Source of the DNA: Bartonella sp. A05
Lineage (GTDB): Bacteria > Pseudomonadota > Alphaproteobacteria > Rhizobiales > Rhizobiaceae
Assembly (NCBI RefSeq): GCF_026930145.1
Contig: NZ_JANHOJ010000003.1
Span: 1 to 64,000, forward strand
Direction: 5' to 3'
Length of the DNA stretch: 64,000 nucleotides
The notes beneath the pieces are model-generated. The model had not been told where the DNA came from. It saw only the letters and a list, made by a program, of their open reading frames with translations, and did not search any database. How positions within the stretch are numbered: position 1 is the first letter of the stretch; each line of letters starts with the position of its first letter. Both the position numbers and the translations under genes were made by a program. Positions 56,451 through 64,000 of this stretch are shown here, in pieces.

Positions 56451-56933
56451 TTATTTGTCATCAGTAATTTTCCTTTCCTTTATTAAATATAAAATTGCTA
56501 AAGCATCTGCTTCATTATCGTCTTGTGGCGTATGTCCTTTTGCGCATACCGCCTTTATCATTTCTTTTTTTGAGGCATTTCCCTTCCCTGTCATTGCCTT
56601 CTTAATTGTACCAACAGGAATACCTTCATAAGGGATTTGCTGATACTCACACCAAGCAGTTAAGGTTGCTAGAAAGCCCCCATAAGCATGAGCAGCATCT
56701 GTCCCCACATGGCGCCTCACCTCTTCAAAATACACTGCATCAATGGCATCAACGGATCTCTTTATTTCTGAAAGCCATTGTTTAAAGTGTAAATAACGCA
56801 TGCCTCCGCCTTCAAAGCGGCGTGTGGGAAAATGTTCTATCCCACTTATTATGTGACTATCCGCACCACATATTGCCCAACCCGTCTTCGTGCCTAAATC
56901 AAGACAAAGAATGGTTGGTGCTATAGTGATCAT
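56451..56933 (-). CDS. RuvC-like Holliday-junction resolvase
   Basis: 160 residues with RNase-H-type motifs: first Asp in ILCLDLGTKTGWAI (residues 8-21), Glu in VYFEEVRRHVGTDAAHAYGG and the C-terminal acidic DDNEADALAILYL. It matches phage RuvC-like crossover-junction nucleases that resolve replication intermediates before packaging. Same strand as the DUF1376 gene, 116 bases upstream. Confidence 0.82.
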   Translation of the reverse strand: MITIAPTILCLDLGTKTGWAICGADSHIISGIEHFPTRRFEGGGMRYLHFKQWLSEIKRSVDAIDAVYFEEVRRHVGTDAAHAYGGFLATLTAWCEYQQIPYEGIPVGTIKKAMTGKGNASKKEMIKAVCAKGHTPQDDNEADALAILYLIKERKITDDK

Positions 56934-57060
56934 ATTCCCCCCTTATTGTGTACTTATATGTGTGTCATGATAGAGAACGTGGCGATCGTCTGCCTTGCAA
57001 AAGCGTCAATACCTGTAACCGTATTAACCGACATCATAGAGTTTAAAAAATTGAATTAAC

Positions 57061-57501
57061 TCACTCCTCAGACATGCTGCATTCATTATCGATTAATTTG
57101 ATTTCTTCTTTTCTTTTTTGGATAAGCTTGTACCTTAAATCGTCAAGCTCAGCTTTGACCAAAGCCATGAGCACAATCAGCTCACTTAAGCGATCAAAAG
57201 CTAAAAAATCGTCAGAAGAACAATTATTCAACCAAACAGTAAGAGCTTGTATGGATACAGATAAAAACCATCGATTAAACTCATCGCACGAAAATAATGG
57301 AAAACCATCTCTATCATCACGCGCAAAAACACTTTGCAGCACATAGAGAGAAAAACTTGCTGATGAGAACTCTAAGCTTATTTCACAATATGTTTGATGA
57401 GGAGAACGGAAATAACAACATATATTTTTCTGTCCAATATTATTAATAAGATTAATTAACTGATATTTGCTTATGGTAATCCGTGGTTGATTATTTGCCA
57501 T
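57061..57501 (-). CDS. Phage early protein of unknown function
   Basis: 146 residues with no domain I recognise: MANNQPRITISKYQLINLIN at the start, a beta-rich middle and a helical acidic tail (KRKEEIKLIDNECSMSEE). It lies 18 bases after the Cro-like gene in the likely early operon. Confidence 0.55.
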   Translation of the reverse strand: MANNQPRITISKYQLINLINNIGQKNICCYFRSPHQTYCEISLEFSSASFSLYVLQSVFARDDRDGFPLFSCDEFNRWFLSVSIQALTVWLNNCSSDDFLAFDRLSELIVLMALVKAELDDLRYKLIQKRKEEIKLIDNECSMSEE

Positions 57502-57519
57502 CTCTGCTATCTCACTCTT

Positions 57520-57783
57520 TTAAGTGTGTGAATTGTTCTGTTTTGACATGCTCTGTTGTTGGCATGGCTTTGCGCAAATAGTGGAACCGTTGGCAAAAGA
57601 AGGCATTGGAGAGGATTGTTCATTCCATAACGCTTCTAAGAGATATGCAGTGGCCCCTCTTGAAGGAACACCATATTTTTCCCAACGCCATACTGTTGAT
57701 TTATTGACACCTAACTGTGCTGCCATTTCTTTTAGAGTTAAATTCAGATTTTTACGTAACTGTTTTACTGCTATTTTTTTCAT
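57520..57783 (-). CDS. Cro/C1-type DNA-binding protein
   Basis: 87 residues from MKKIAVKQL (ATG 57783; another ATG at 57789). The helix-turn-helix is LTLKEMAAQLGVNKSTVWRW (about 13-32), followed by EKYGVPSRGATAYLLEALW. The tail is polar. As first gene of the leftward early operon, divergent from 57869, it is the likely Cro-like early regulator. No full-length CI repressor was found in the window. Confidence 0.8.
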   Translation of the reverse strand: MKKIAVKQLRKNLNLTLKEMAAQLGVNKSTVWRWEKYGVPSRGATAYLLEALWNEQSSPMPSFANGSTICAKPCQQQSMSKQNNSHT

Positions 57784-57868
57784 AAACATAAATATGCATT
57801 ATGAGTACTATATTCATATCACAATTTACACACAAACGATTACCAAGAGGCGATAGGGAGGGAGAATT

Positions 57869-58251
57869 ATGACAAAGCCACTTTTTATAAATTCAGATGA
57901 AATTTTGCTCGTTATGGGTTGTGATGAAATAGATAGCGTTGCACAATCAGGGCCATTCTACGAAGAAAAAGATATTATCAATTTTATTGATAATATTGAT
58001 AACGCTGCTCAAATCTTTCGCATCGAACCGACAGCAAACCGTTGTGAAAACATTTCAGAAGAAGTTGCAGAATTCTATCTTAGAGAAAGCGAGACGTTCC
58101 ATCTTTTCAAGATGAAGTGTTTCATGATTTTATTCTAAACAGCGATGTCTATCATGATTATCGAGATAAAGAAGTAGCGCGTAGTTATGAAGATATCCTA
58201 TACGGTACCTATGAGGAACAGCACCGCTTGCGTCTTTGCGACGTAATCTAA
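57869..58251 (+). pseudogene. Phage protein of unknown function, frameshifted
   Basis: Starts MTKPLFINSDEILLVMGCDE. The first frame ends at 58138 with a spurious SETFHLFKMKCFMILF; the neighbouring frame continues VPSFQDEVFHDFILNSDVYH and GTYEEQHRLRLCDVI to a TAA at 58249-58251. The shift lies near 58088-58095 and about 127 residues are restored. It has a good RBS (GGAGGGAG) and is divergent from the Cro-like gene. Function unknown. Confidence 0.65.
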
Positions 58252-58288
58252 AATTATTCAAGGGATTTTAGAAAGTATTCGCCTTTAG

Positions 58289-58819
58289 TCTTATCAAGAA
58301 AAAATCGAAATTAATGGGCACGAGCTTTATAGGATTAAAGCTGTTAGAGACTTTGGTGACGTTGAAGCTGGAGATTTAGGCGGCTTTATAGAGCATGAAG
58401 AGAACTTATCACATAACGGAGATTGTTGGGTTAGTGGTGCTGCCAAAGTTATCGATGGAGCGCGCATTTTTGACAATGCTCAAGTTCATGGTGATGCCAA
58501 AGTCTCTGGGCGAGCAAAAATTTATGGTAACGCTCAAGTGTACGACAACGCCATTATTGCTGATGAAGCAAAAATATATCATGATGCAAAAGTTAAAGAT
58601 AATGCAAGAATTGTTAATAATGCAGAAATTTTTGATGCTGCCCAAGTTTTTGGACATGCACATATTTTAGACGATGCGCATGTTTTTGAGAAAGCTAAGG
58701 TTGCAGGTAAAGCAAATATTTGTGGAAATGCACGTATTTTTGGTGGCACTATCATTTGCGGCAATGCCGAAGTTGGTGGCAGCGCAAAAATTTCTGGAAA
58801 TGAGACTATCTTAAGATAA
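58289..58819 (+). pseudogene. Left-handed beta-helix (hexapeptide-repeat) phage protein lacking a start
   Basis: An open frame of 176 codons from after a TAG (58286-58288) to 58819: EINGHELYRIKAVRDFGDVE, GDLGGFIEHEENLSHNGDCW, then about 20 imperfect six-residue turns such as GNAQVYDNAIIADEAKIYHD. It is the familiar polymer-forming / YdcK-like phage repeat protein. No ATG exists in the N-terminal part, and LESIRL before the TAG is in frame, so a nonsense mutation or lost start is likely. Internal GTG starts are possible. Confidence 0.65.
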
Positions 58820-58962
58820 AAACTTTCTAAATTATAATGAAAACAACCTCACTGATAGTGAGCACAGTTTTTAAAAAACAAACTTCTCACAACACAAATA
58901 GCCATTTTAACAAAAGCGTGACTCACGCCACGGGTGAGTTGCGCGTAAATGAAAGATTTTAA

Positions 58963-59766
58963 ATGAACAATTCCCCATTAACAGCCATGGCGCAGAAATA
59001 TGGTTTTTCCTATGACGAATTTCGAAAAACAATTATCAAAACTTGCATCAGTCATAACTTCTCTTACGAAGAATTTGCTGCCTTTATTTCTGTTGCCAAT
59101 AGTTATGGTCTTAACCCCCTTACAAAAGAAATTTATGCACTGCCCAAAAGAGGTGGAGGTATCATACCTGTTGTTTCTATTGATGGGTGGATTAAGATCA
59201 TTAAATCGAATCCAGATTTTGATGGTATGACCTTCCAAGATAAACTCGACAATAGCGGCAATTTGATTGCTATCAAATGTTCGATACGTTTAAAAAACAT
59301 TAAAGACCCTATAGAGGTCACTGAATATTTATCAGAATGCAAACAAAAAACAGATACTTGGCAAAAATACCCTGCACGTATGTTGCGCCATAAAGCTACC
59401 ATACAATGCGCACGCTATGCTTTCGGGTTTTCTGGCATTTATGAAGAAGATGAAGCCGCACGCATTAACGGCATAAACCACAACACACAAAGTCAGCTAA
59501 TTTCAAATGAAATGCTTACACAAATCCAAGAGTTAATGGATCAAACACAAACACAGGAAGCACATGTGCTTTCTTTTGCAAAGATCGAAAAACTCAGCGA
59601 TATGTCTTATGAAAAAGCACAAACCATCTTAGATAGTTTGAAGAAAAAACAACGCTTACAGATGACTGAAGCACAACAATCCTTACCAGCGCAAGAACAA
59701 CAAAACGCTCTTATACAAGATGTCGAATATGAGCCAATCCAACAAGAACAGGCAACGGCGGTGTGA
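58963..59766 (+). CDS. bet: Phage recombinase Bet (RecT family)
   Basis: 267-residue single-strand annealing protein. Family segments include CISHNFSYEEFAAFISVANS, YGLNPLTKEIYALPKRGGG, IIPVVSIDGWIKIIKSNPDF and RMLRHKATIQCARYAFGFSG. It works with the exonuclease encoded two bases downstream in recombination-dependent replication. The C-terminal 60 residues are Gln-rich and variable. Intact. Confidence 0.92.
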   Translation: MNNSPLTAMAQKYGFSYDEFRKTIIKTCISHNFSYEEFAAFISVANSYGLNPLTKEIYALPKRGGGIIPVVSIDGWIKIIKSNPDFDGMTFQDKLDNSGNLIAIKCSIRLKNIKDPIEVTEYLSECKQKTDTWQKYPARMLRHKATIQCARYAFGFSGIYEEDEAARINGINHNTQSQLISNEMLTQIQELMDQTQTQEAHVLSFAKIEKLSDMSYEKAQTILDSLKKKQRLQMTEAQQSLPAQEQQNALIQDVEYEPIQQEQATAV

Positions 59767-59767
59767 A

Positions 59768-60391
59768 ATGGAACAAAGAACAGCACAGTGGTTTCAAGCC
59801 CGCTTAGGGAAAGTTACTGCATCAAACATTGATAGTGTGGTCGATAGGACAGCCAAAGGATTACCAACAAGCAAATATGAAGAATACAAAATCAAACTCA
59901 TCACAGAGCGCTTAACAGAGCAAATAAGCCCCTATTATGAAACCGAAGACATGCGATGGGGCATTGAGCATGAAGAGGAGGCAATCGAAGAATATAGCTT
60001 CATTTATGATACCAATGTAACAAGATGCGGCTTTATCCAACATCCCACAATTAAAATGGCAGGGGCAAGTCCTGATGGTCTCATTGGGGATCATGGATTA
60101 ATAGAGGTCAAGTGCCCAAAATCAAAAACACATATACGCTTTTTTCTCAATAACCAGATCAAACCTGAATATAGCTCACAAATGCAATTTCAAATGGCTT
60201 GTACAGGACGAAAATGGTGTGATTTTGTGAGTTATGATCCACGCTTTATTGGTCAATCATCACATCTGCGTATCAAGGTTCAGCGTGTTCACCGTGATGA
60301 GGAACAGATTGCACACATCAACAAAGCTGTTGAAGCGTTTTTAAACGAAATTGAACAAGATCTCAATAAGATTTCGACAAAAGCTGCTTAA
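59768..60391 (+). CDS. exo: YqaJ-family (lambda Exo-like) exonuclease
   Basis: 207 residues from the ATG at 59768, just after the Bet stop. YqaJ viral recombinase family: RTAQWFQARLGKVTASNIDS, MRWGIEHEEEAIEEYSF, SPDGLIGDHGLIEVKCPKSK (active-site D...E-x-K) and YSSQMQFQMACTGRKWCDF. It resects dsDNA 5' ends to load Bet. Intact. Confidence 0.92.
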   Translation: MEQRTAQWFQARLGKVTASNIDSVVDRTAKGLPTSKYEEYKIKLITERLTEQISPYYETEDMRWGIEHEEEAIEEYSFIYDTNVTRCGFIQHPTIKMAGASPDGLIGDHGLIEVKCPKSKTHIRFFLNNQIKPEYSSQMQFQMACTGRKWCDFVSYDPRFIGQSSHLRIKVQRVHRDEEQIAHINKAVEAFLNEIEQDLNKISTKAA

Positions 60392-60472
60392 CACTATGGG
60401 GATGTTTTCTTCCTCCGAGCATCCCCACCCTCCACTTTTTTCGTTCTCAACACATAAAAAGGAAAACTTCAA

Positions 60473-60748
60473 ATGAATGAAGAAAAATTAAATGTTTCAA
60501 TAAAAAAAGTAAGCTTATTTGAACAAGCGTTATTATCAATGCGCTTGCAACGTCTTGTCAACATACAAGACCTTTCAATTTATCTTGGAATGTCGATAAC
60601 CCAGATTAGAGAGCTTGTAAAAGCTGGAGCTTTTCCTAAACCAATACAAGAAGGACGATACTTAAAATGGGATATCGTAGAAATTGATCATTATATTGAA
60701 ACCAAAAAAAGCGAAAGAGATTCTGTAGAATCTTCGGTACTATCTTAA
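60473..60748 (+). CDS. AlpA-type excisionase/regulator
   Basis: 91 residues with a MerR/AlpA-like winged helix: LVNIQDLSIYLGMSITQIRE, LVKAGAFPKPIQEGRYLKWD. Such proteins serve as excisionases or activators of integrase genes. It is convergent with the integrase gene, overlapping it by 9 bases, and preceded by AAAAGGAAAA as RBS. It may bind the inverted TATCAC/GTGATA elements near the two att sites; this is inferred. Confidence 0.8.
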   Translation: MNEEKLNVSIKKVSLFEQALLSMRLQRLVNIQDLSIYLGMSITQIRELVKAGAFPKPIQEGRYLKWDIVEIDHYIETKKSERDSVESSVLS

Positions 60749-61903
60749 ATGATTAACACCAGTCACAAAAGATGACCATTGCTCTAAAATGGCACGGCGC
60801 TGCTCTAAAAAATCAGTTCTCATATAAGCTTTTGTGACTGTGTTCCCTACCGAATGAGCAAGAATAGCTTCTGCAATTTCAAATGGTGTAGGGGTTGTTT
60901 CTGCTATCCAATCACGAAGACTTGATCTGAAACCGTGAGGTCTATAACTAATCCCCCTATCTTTCATAAATTTAGAAAGTGTCGCATCAGATATAGGACG
61001 CCCAGAATTTCCAACAAATAAGAAACCATTTTGTTTTGTTTTTTCAATAACAGCAAGCGCTTCAGCTGAAAGCGGAATACGAAAGTCAGAAACTTTTCCC
61101 ATTATCCCCTTCATATTTTCCTTCGGAATCGTCCATATGGATTCGTTAATTTCTTCTGACCTAATGTACCTGATCGGCATTGAACGAGCACCCGTTAAAA
61201 TAAGAAGCTTTAAAGCTAAATTAGACACAAGCTCATCATTTAAAGATTGATAAAATTCAGGCACTTCCTTCCATGGCATTGCTGGAATATTTTGAGTATT
61301 TTGGATATATCTCCCTAATAAAGCTTTTGCTTTTGGTATCAATTGCATATCAACATCTATACCACGTGCTGCCGCATGTTTTATAGCGATATTCAAGCGA
61401 GATAAAGCTTTGCTCGCTGTTTCGTTTTTTGTTTTCCAAATAGGAGAAATACATTCTTTTATATCACCCTGATTCAAGTCATTAACTGCTATATCACCAA
61501 GTTTAGGAAAAACATGCAACTCAAGAGGTGTTAGCCACCTTGCAGCTTTTCCCTCATTTTTCAATTCACTCTTTTTCGCTTCAAAAGCACTTAAAGCAAT
61601 CTCTCGTAAAGAAATCCCACCACAAATCCGCTGCAATTTTTCTTTTTTTCTTGTGCGAATGGGATCAATTCCTTGGTTCAAGAGTTCACGGCAAGCCATA
61701 GCTTTAAGCCTTGCTTCCTTTAAAGATACATCATCACAAGAGCCTAAACCCATCTCACGACGCCTTTTATTAAGATCAAATCTAAAAACCCAACGTCCTT
61801 TATTTGATGCTGTTTTGATAAGCCATAGACCAGCGCCATCAGAATATTTACCTTTTGACAAATTTTTTATTGATAAAACAGATAACCTATTACGTGTTCT
61901 CAC
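60740..61903 (-). CDS. int: Tyrosine-recombinase integrase, P4 type
   Basis: 387 residues from the GTG at 61903, which has AAAGGTGG about 10 bases upstream (a GTG at 61915 would lie within that site). An N-terminal DUF4102 arm-binding domain (GKYSDGAGLWLIKTASNKGR) is followed by the core-binding and catalytic domains, with Arg in LTGARSMPIRYIR, HxxR in YRPHGFRSSLRDW, His in LAHSVGNTVT and nucleophile Tyr in KAYMRTDFLEQRR. It catalyses integration at tRNA-Leu. Intact. Confidence 0.94.
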   Translation of the reverse strand: MRTRNRLSVLSIKNLSKGKYSDGAGLWLIKTASNKGRWVFRFDLNKRRREMGLGSCDDVSLKEARLKAMACRELLNQGIDPIRTRKKEKLQRICGGISLREIALSAFEAKKSELKNEGKAARWLTPLELHVFPKLGDIAVNDLNQGDIKECISPIWKTKNETASKALSRLNIAIKHAAARGIDVDMQLIPKAKALLGRYIQNTQNIPAMPWKEVPEFYQSLNDELVSNLALKLLILTGARSMPIRYIRSEEINESIWTIPKENMKGIMGKVSDFRIPLSAEALAVIEKTKQNGFLFVGNSGRPISDATLSKFMKDRGISYRPHGFRSSLRDWIAETTPTPFEIAEAILAHSVGNTVTKAYMRTDFLEQRRAILEQWSSFVTGVNHLR

Positions 61904-61910
61904 TCTTAAA

Positions 61911-62072
61911 ACCACCTTTTAAAAACCACCTTTCAAACCACCTTTTATATTTTGCTTTAGACACTATCACCTGATATCAAAATCGCATAAAAAAGCAAAA
62001 TAAAAAATAAATTATAATAAAAACAATTAGTTATTAAACGAAAAAAAGATAAACAACGTTATCACATGATAT
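61911..62072 (+). repeat. Right integrase arm-type repeats and palindromes
   Basis: Three direct copies of ACCACCTTT at 61911-61919, 61925-61933 and 61937-61945, in the same orientation as the two copies at the left end. The first lies over the integrase ribosome-binding site. Two related palindromic elements, TATCACCTGATA (61965-61976) and TATCACATGATA (62061-62072), follow. Confidence 0.75.
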
Positions 62073-62112
62073 CGTATAGAACTCTAAGAGGAGGCAAAAA
62101 TTGGTGCACGCT

Positions 62113-62122
62113 GTCCGCACCA
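62113..62122 (+). repeat. Right attachment core
   Basis: GTCCGCACCA, identical to the 3' end of tRNA-Leu at 19114-19123; bases beyond it do not match. It marks the prophage/chromosome junction. Confidence 0.85.
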
Positions 62123-63104
62123 TTTTTGGTTTTTTCTTACTTTCTTAAAAAAGATAGCAAAAAATAGGCTACTTTTTGTAAAATCATTGTCGTACTATTG
62201 GATAAAATTGAGATCATTCTAAACAGAATTGCAGTTATTATAACTTACGAAACAGAACTTCTATTCTATAATATCTCTAATCTTGTCACGAAACAAAATA
62301 GACACTCATTTTAAAGAATGAAACCTTGAAAAATATTCCTTAACTTCATAAAAACCATTGAAACTGATTGATCTACTTTTTTGAAGTGAAAAATAAATCA
62401 AGATGCCAAGCAGCGCCATCTTCTAAATTGTTTCAAAATATCAATATCTATAATAGTTTAATAAATTTTTACAAAGAGTTATAATATATTATAAAAGTTT
62501 TAAATTAAAGAGCAGGAAAATGCGCAATGTAACACGATACTTCTAATAGTATCCCCTTTACAGAACATTTTTCAGAAAAAGATTCATAATTAACAATATT
62601 ATAGAATAATTATTTTAATAAATTACTTTAAGTATTAACTTACCAATAACAATAAAATTGCCTATTGTAAGATTGTATTCTTCTCTCCATCTTTCGATGA
62701 AATATTATTCACGCAGCTTATTTCCTGATATATCAAATTCTTAATCATTTTTTGTGGTAGAGTACTTCAAATAACTAGCTCTCTTCTTAAAGTTTATTTA
62801 TTCTTCAAAAACTATTTTTCTGAGAAACCTTTAACTGAAGCTGATATCCTAACTTCCAAACCTTCCAACAATTTGCTTTTTTAAACTAAAACTCTAGCCA
62901 TAAACTTAGACTCTTTTTTGACTATTAATTTTAGTTTTCACATCTTTTTTCTTAAGTATCTATCCTTCTCAACACTATCTTGAAGGAAACCATACATACT
63001 GCAGAAAATAAACCATATAGTTTCAAATGTTGTTTTCCTAAATCAGTTGTTATTTAATTCCCTCCCCGCATGAAGAATAAAATCTTACACTGCAAACTGC
63101 TCAA
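62123..63104. other. Gene-poor region between prophage and hbp gene
   Basis: About 1 kb of very AT-rich DNA with no frame of note on either strand and no RNA gene I recognise. It was probably the original downstream region of tRNA-Leu. Confidence 0.4.
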
Positions 63105-63133
63105 AAATAAAAAGCCCCATCAAAGATAGGGCC
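63105..63133 (-). terminator. Intrinsic terminator of the hbp-like gene
   Basis: On the minus strand GCCCTATC/GATGGGGC (8 bp with one G-T, 3-base loop; plus coordinates 63115-63133) is followed by TTTTTATTTTT. It lies 25 bases after the stop codon. Confidence 0.85.
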
Positions 63134-63157
63134 TCTAGAAATTTAATCACACAAAAA

Positions 63158-63946
63158 TTAGAATTTGTAAGCTACACCAATACGAAAGTCATTGGTTTTG
63201 TAGTCAACTTCAATTGCCTTCTTTGCAAATTCCTTTTTACCAAAATCTGAATAACGATACTCTGCACGTAAGATAATATTGCTGAGCATTGCCAACTCAA
63301 CACCAGCACCAAGAGTATAACCAACCATCGTATTTTTTTCATCCGATAAAGTCTCAAAAGGCATTTCTTGTTCTTCTTCCTCCATCGATCTCACTACGAC
63401 ATGCTGAAGCCGCGTATAAGCAATCCCTCCAGCGATATAAGGCATAATATGCCCAACAACGAACATGTGATCAGAAGCAAACCCAACACGTAAACGTGAA
63501 GAACCTGACCATTTTTGTTTTAAAGTATGCTTAAATACTTCACGTTGTTTGAAGTATTTTTGCTCTCTATGATCAATAATTTTTGTATCCTTGTGTTCAG
63601 ACAAAATGACATCCGTATCAGCACCTAAAATAATACCATTGCCAAAATCAATATCAGAACCTACGTAAAGTCCTTCTATCAAACCTGAAATTTTAGGATG
63701 TAACTCTTCATCAACCGGAATCCAACTGTTTACACGCGCATCTTGGAGGCCTCTTAGAGTAGAATCACTCGACAAAGCAGCAATCTGACCACCAAGATAA
63801 AAACCGGTCCAAGAAAAAGTAGGAGCAACAACAGGCATTGCCTCCTGAACTATTGGTTCCCGAGGAACTACAATATCCGCTGCCTGTGCTACAAAAGCGG
63901 TAAAAAAAGCGAAAACAGATACAGCAATAAAATATTTCGTATTCAT
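63158..63946 (-). CDS. Hemin-binding / Omp25-family outer-membrane protein
   Basis: 262 residues from MNTKYFIAVSVF (ATG 63946 after AGGGGAG; a longer frame starts at 63976). The signal peptide ends VAQAAD. The mature start is typical of Bartonella Hbp/Omp25-31 proteins: DIVVPREPIVQEA, then FSWTGFYLGGQIA. Further beta-strands follow and the C-terminus is NDFRIGVAYKF with terminal Phe as in outer-membrane barrels. Bartonella Hbp paralogues bind hemin; which paralogue this is cannot be told from sequence alone. Confidence 0.88.
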   Translation of the reverse strand: MNTKYFIAVSVFAFFTAFVAQAADIVVPREPIVQEAMPVVAPTFSWTGFYLGGQIAALSSDSTLRGLQDARVNSWIPVDEELHPKISGLIEGLYVGSDIDFGNGIILGADTDVILSEHKDTKIIDHREQKYFKQREVFKHTLKQKWSGSSRLRVGFASDHMFVVGHIMPYIAGGIAYTRLQHVVVRSMEEEEQEMPFETLSDEKNTMVGYTLGAGVELAMLSNIILRAEYRYSDFGKKEFAKKAIEVDYKTNDFRIGVAYKF

Positions 63947-64000
63947 AAACTGCTCCCCTACTAATGTTAACGACAACCGTTCTTAATGCCACATCTCCGT

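Larger units (their letters stand above)
19114..62122. mobile_element. Integrated prophage, lambda-type head and P2-type tail, structurally inactivated
   Basis: About 43.0 kb bounded by the tRNA-Leu 3' end and its 10-base copy next to a tyrosine integrase. Virion and lysis genes run right to left (46.2 to 20.3 kb), cargo and foreign remnants fill 46.4-54.5 kb, and replication, recombination and integration genes fill 54.8-61.9 kb. Most virion genes carry frameshifts or stops (see individual entries), so production of infectious particles is unlikely, while integrase and cargo genes are open. Confidence 0.92.

Noticed and set aside
19114-62122. Bartonella gene transfer agent (BaGTA) cluster.
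   Set aside because: The element has att sites, its own integrase and lambda/P2-type modules in phage order, which fit an ordinary prophage.
1-64000. CRISPR array, rRNA operon or insertion sequence.
   Set aside because: No regularly spaced direct repeats, no rRNA sequence and no transposase or terminal inverted repeats were seen; the only arrays are the short operator and arm-site repeats listed.

Overview
The window is an AT-rich alphaproteobacterial chromosome segment, almost certainly Bartonella. The reasons are the gene content and order (rpsL-rpsG-fusA; a pcm, tolC, popZ, valS run), a Hbp/Omp25-type surface beta-barrel at the right edge, and a prophage of the Rhizobiales type. This is inference from protein families; no database was searched.

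Layout. (1) 1-19037, host core: the str operon on the minus strand (fusA, rpsG, rpsL); xth; a four-gene polar amino-acid ABC transporter (gltIJKL-like) with a visible promoter and a shared terminator; a Sel1-repeat exported protein; valS, popZ, tolC and pcm; tRNA-Cys and tRNA-Asn; a DEAD-box helicase; an exported protein of unknown function; and ilvA. (2) 19038-62122: a ~43 kb prophage inserted at the 3' end of a tRNA-Leu(UAA) gene. The last 10 bases of the tRNA (19114-19123) recur at 62113-62122 as the other attachment core, and integrase arm-type repeats lie inside both ends. (3) 62123-64000: about 1 kb with no recognisable gene, then a hemin-binding/Omp25-family outer-membrane protein.

The prophage combines a lambda-type head module (terminase, portal, S49 protease/scaffold, decoration protein, E-type capsid; 44.9 to 37.4 kb) with a P2-type contractile tail (baseplate V, W, J, I; fibres; sheath FI; tube FII; E/E'; T; U; X; D; 35.6 to 21.9 kb) and a lysis cassette (21.8 to 20.6 kb), all on the minus strand. 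A cargo block with hicAB and higA sits inside the structural operon (35.7-37.4 kb). A second cargo region (46.4-54.5 kb) carries an OLD-family ATPase/TOPRIM nuclease, remnants of an unrelated podovirus-like phage, a dead YafQ-type toxin, and a 710-residue protein that joins a GHKL (Hsp90-like) ATPase to a PD-(D/E)XK-like nuclease. The right arm holds replication, recombination, regulatory and integration genes (54.8-61.9 kb), including a Bet/YqaJ recombinase pair, an AlpA-type regulator and the integrase.

The most striking feature is that nearly every essential virion gene carries its own small lesion. Small terminase, portal (twice), capsid, tail protein I and tape measure have frameshifts; large terminase and sheath have in-frame TGA; the tail tube has in-frame TAA. 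In contrast the integrase, recombination genes, lysis genes, toxin-antitoxin genes and the two large putative defence ATPases are open. The element therefore looks like a recently inactivated prophage kept as a carrier of defence and TA cargo. The GHKL-nuclease fusion is the best candidate for a poorly described system.
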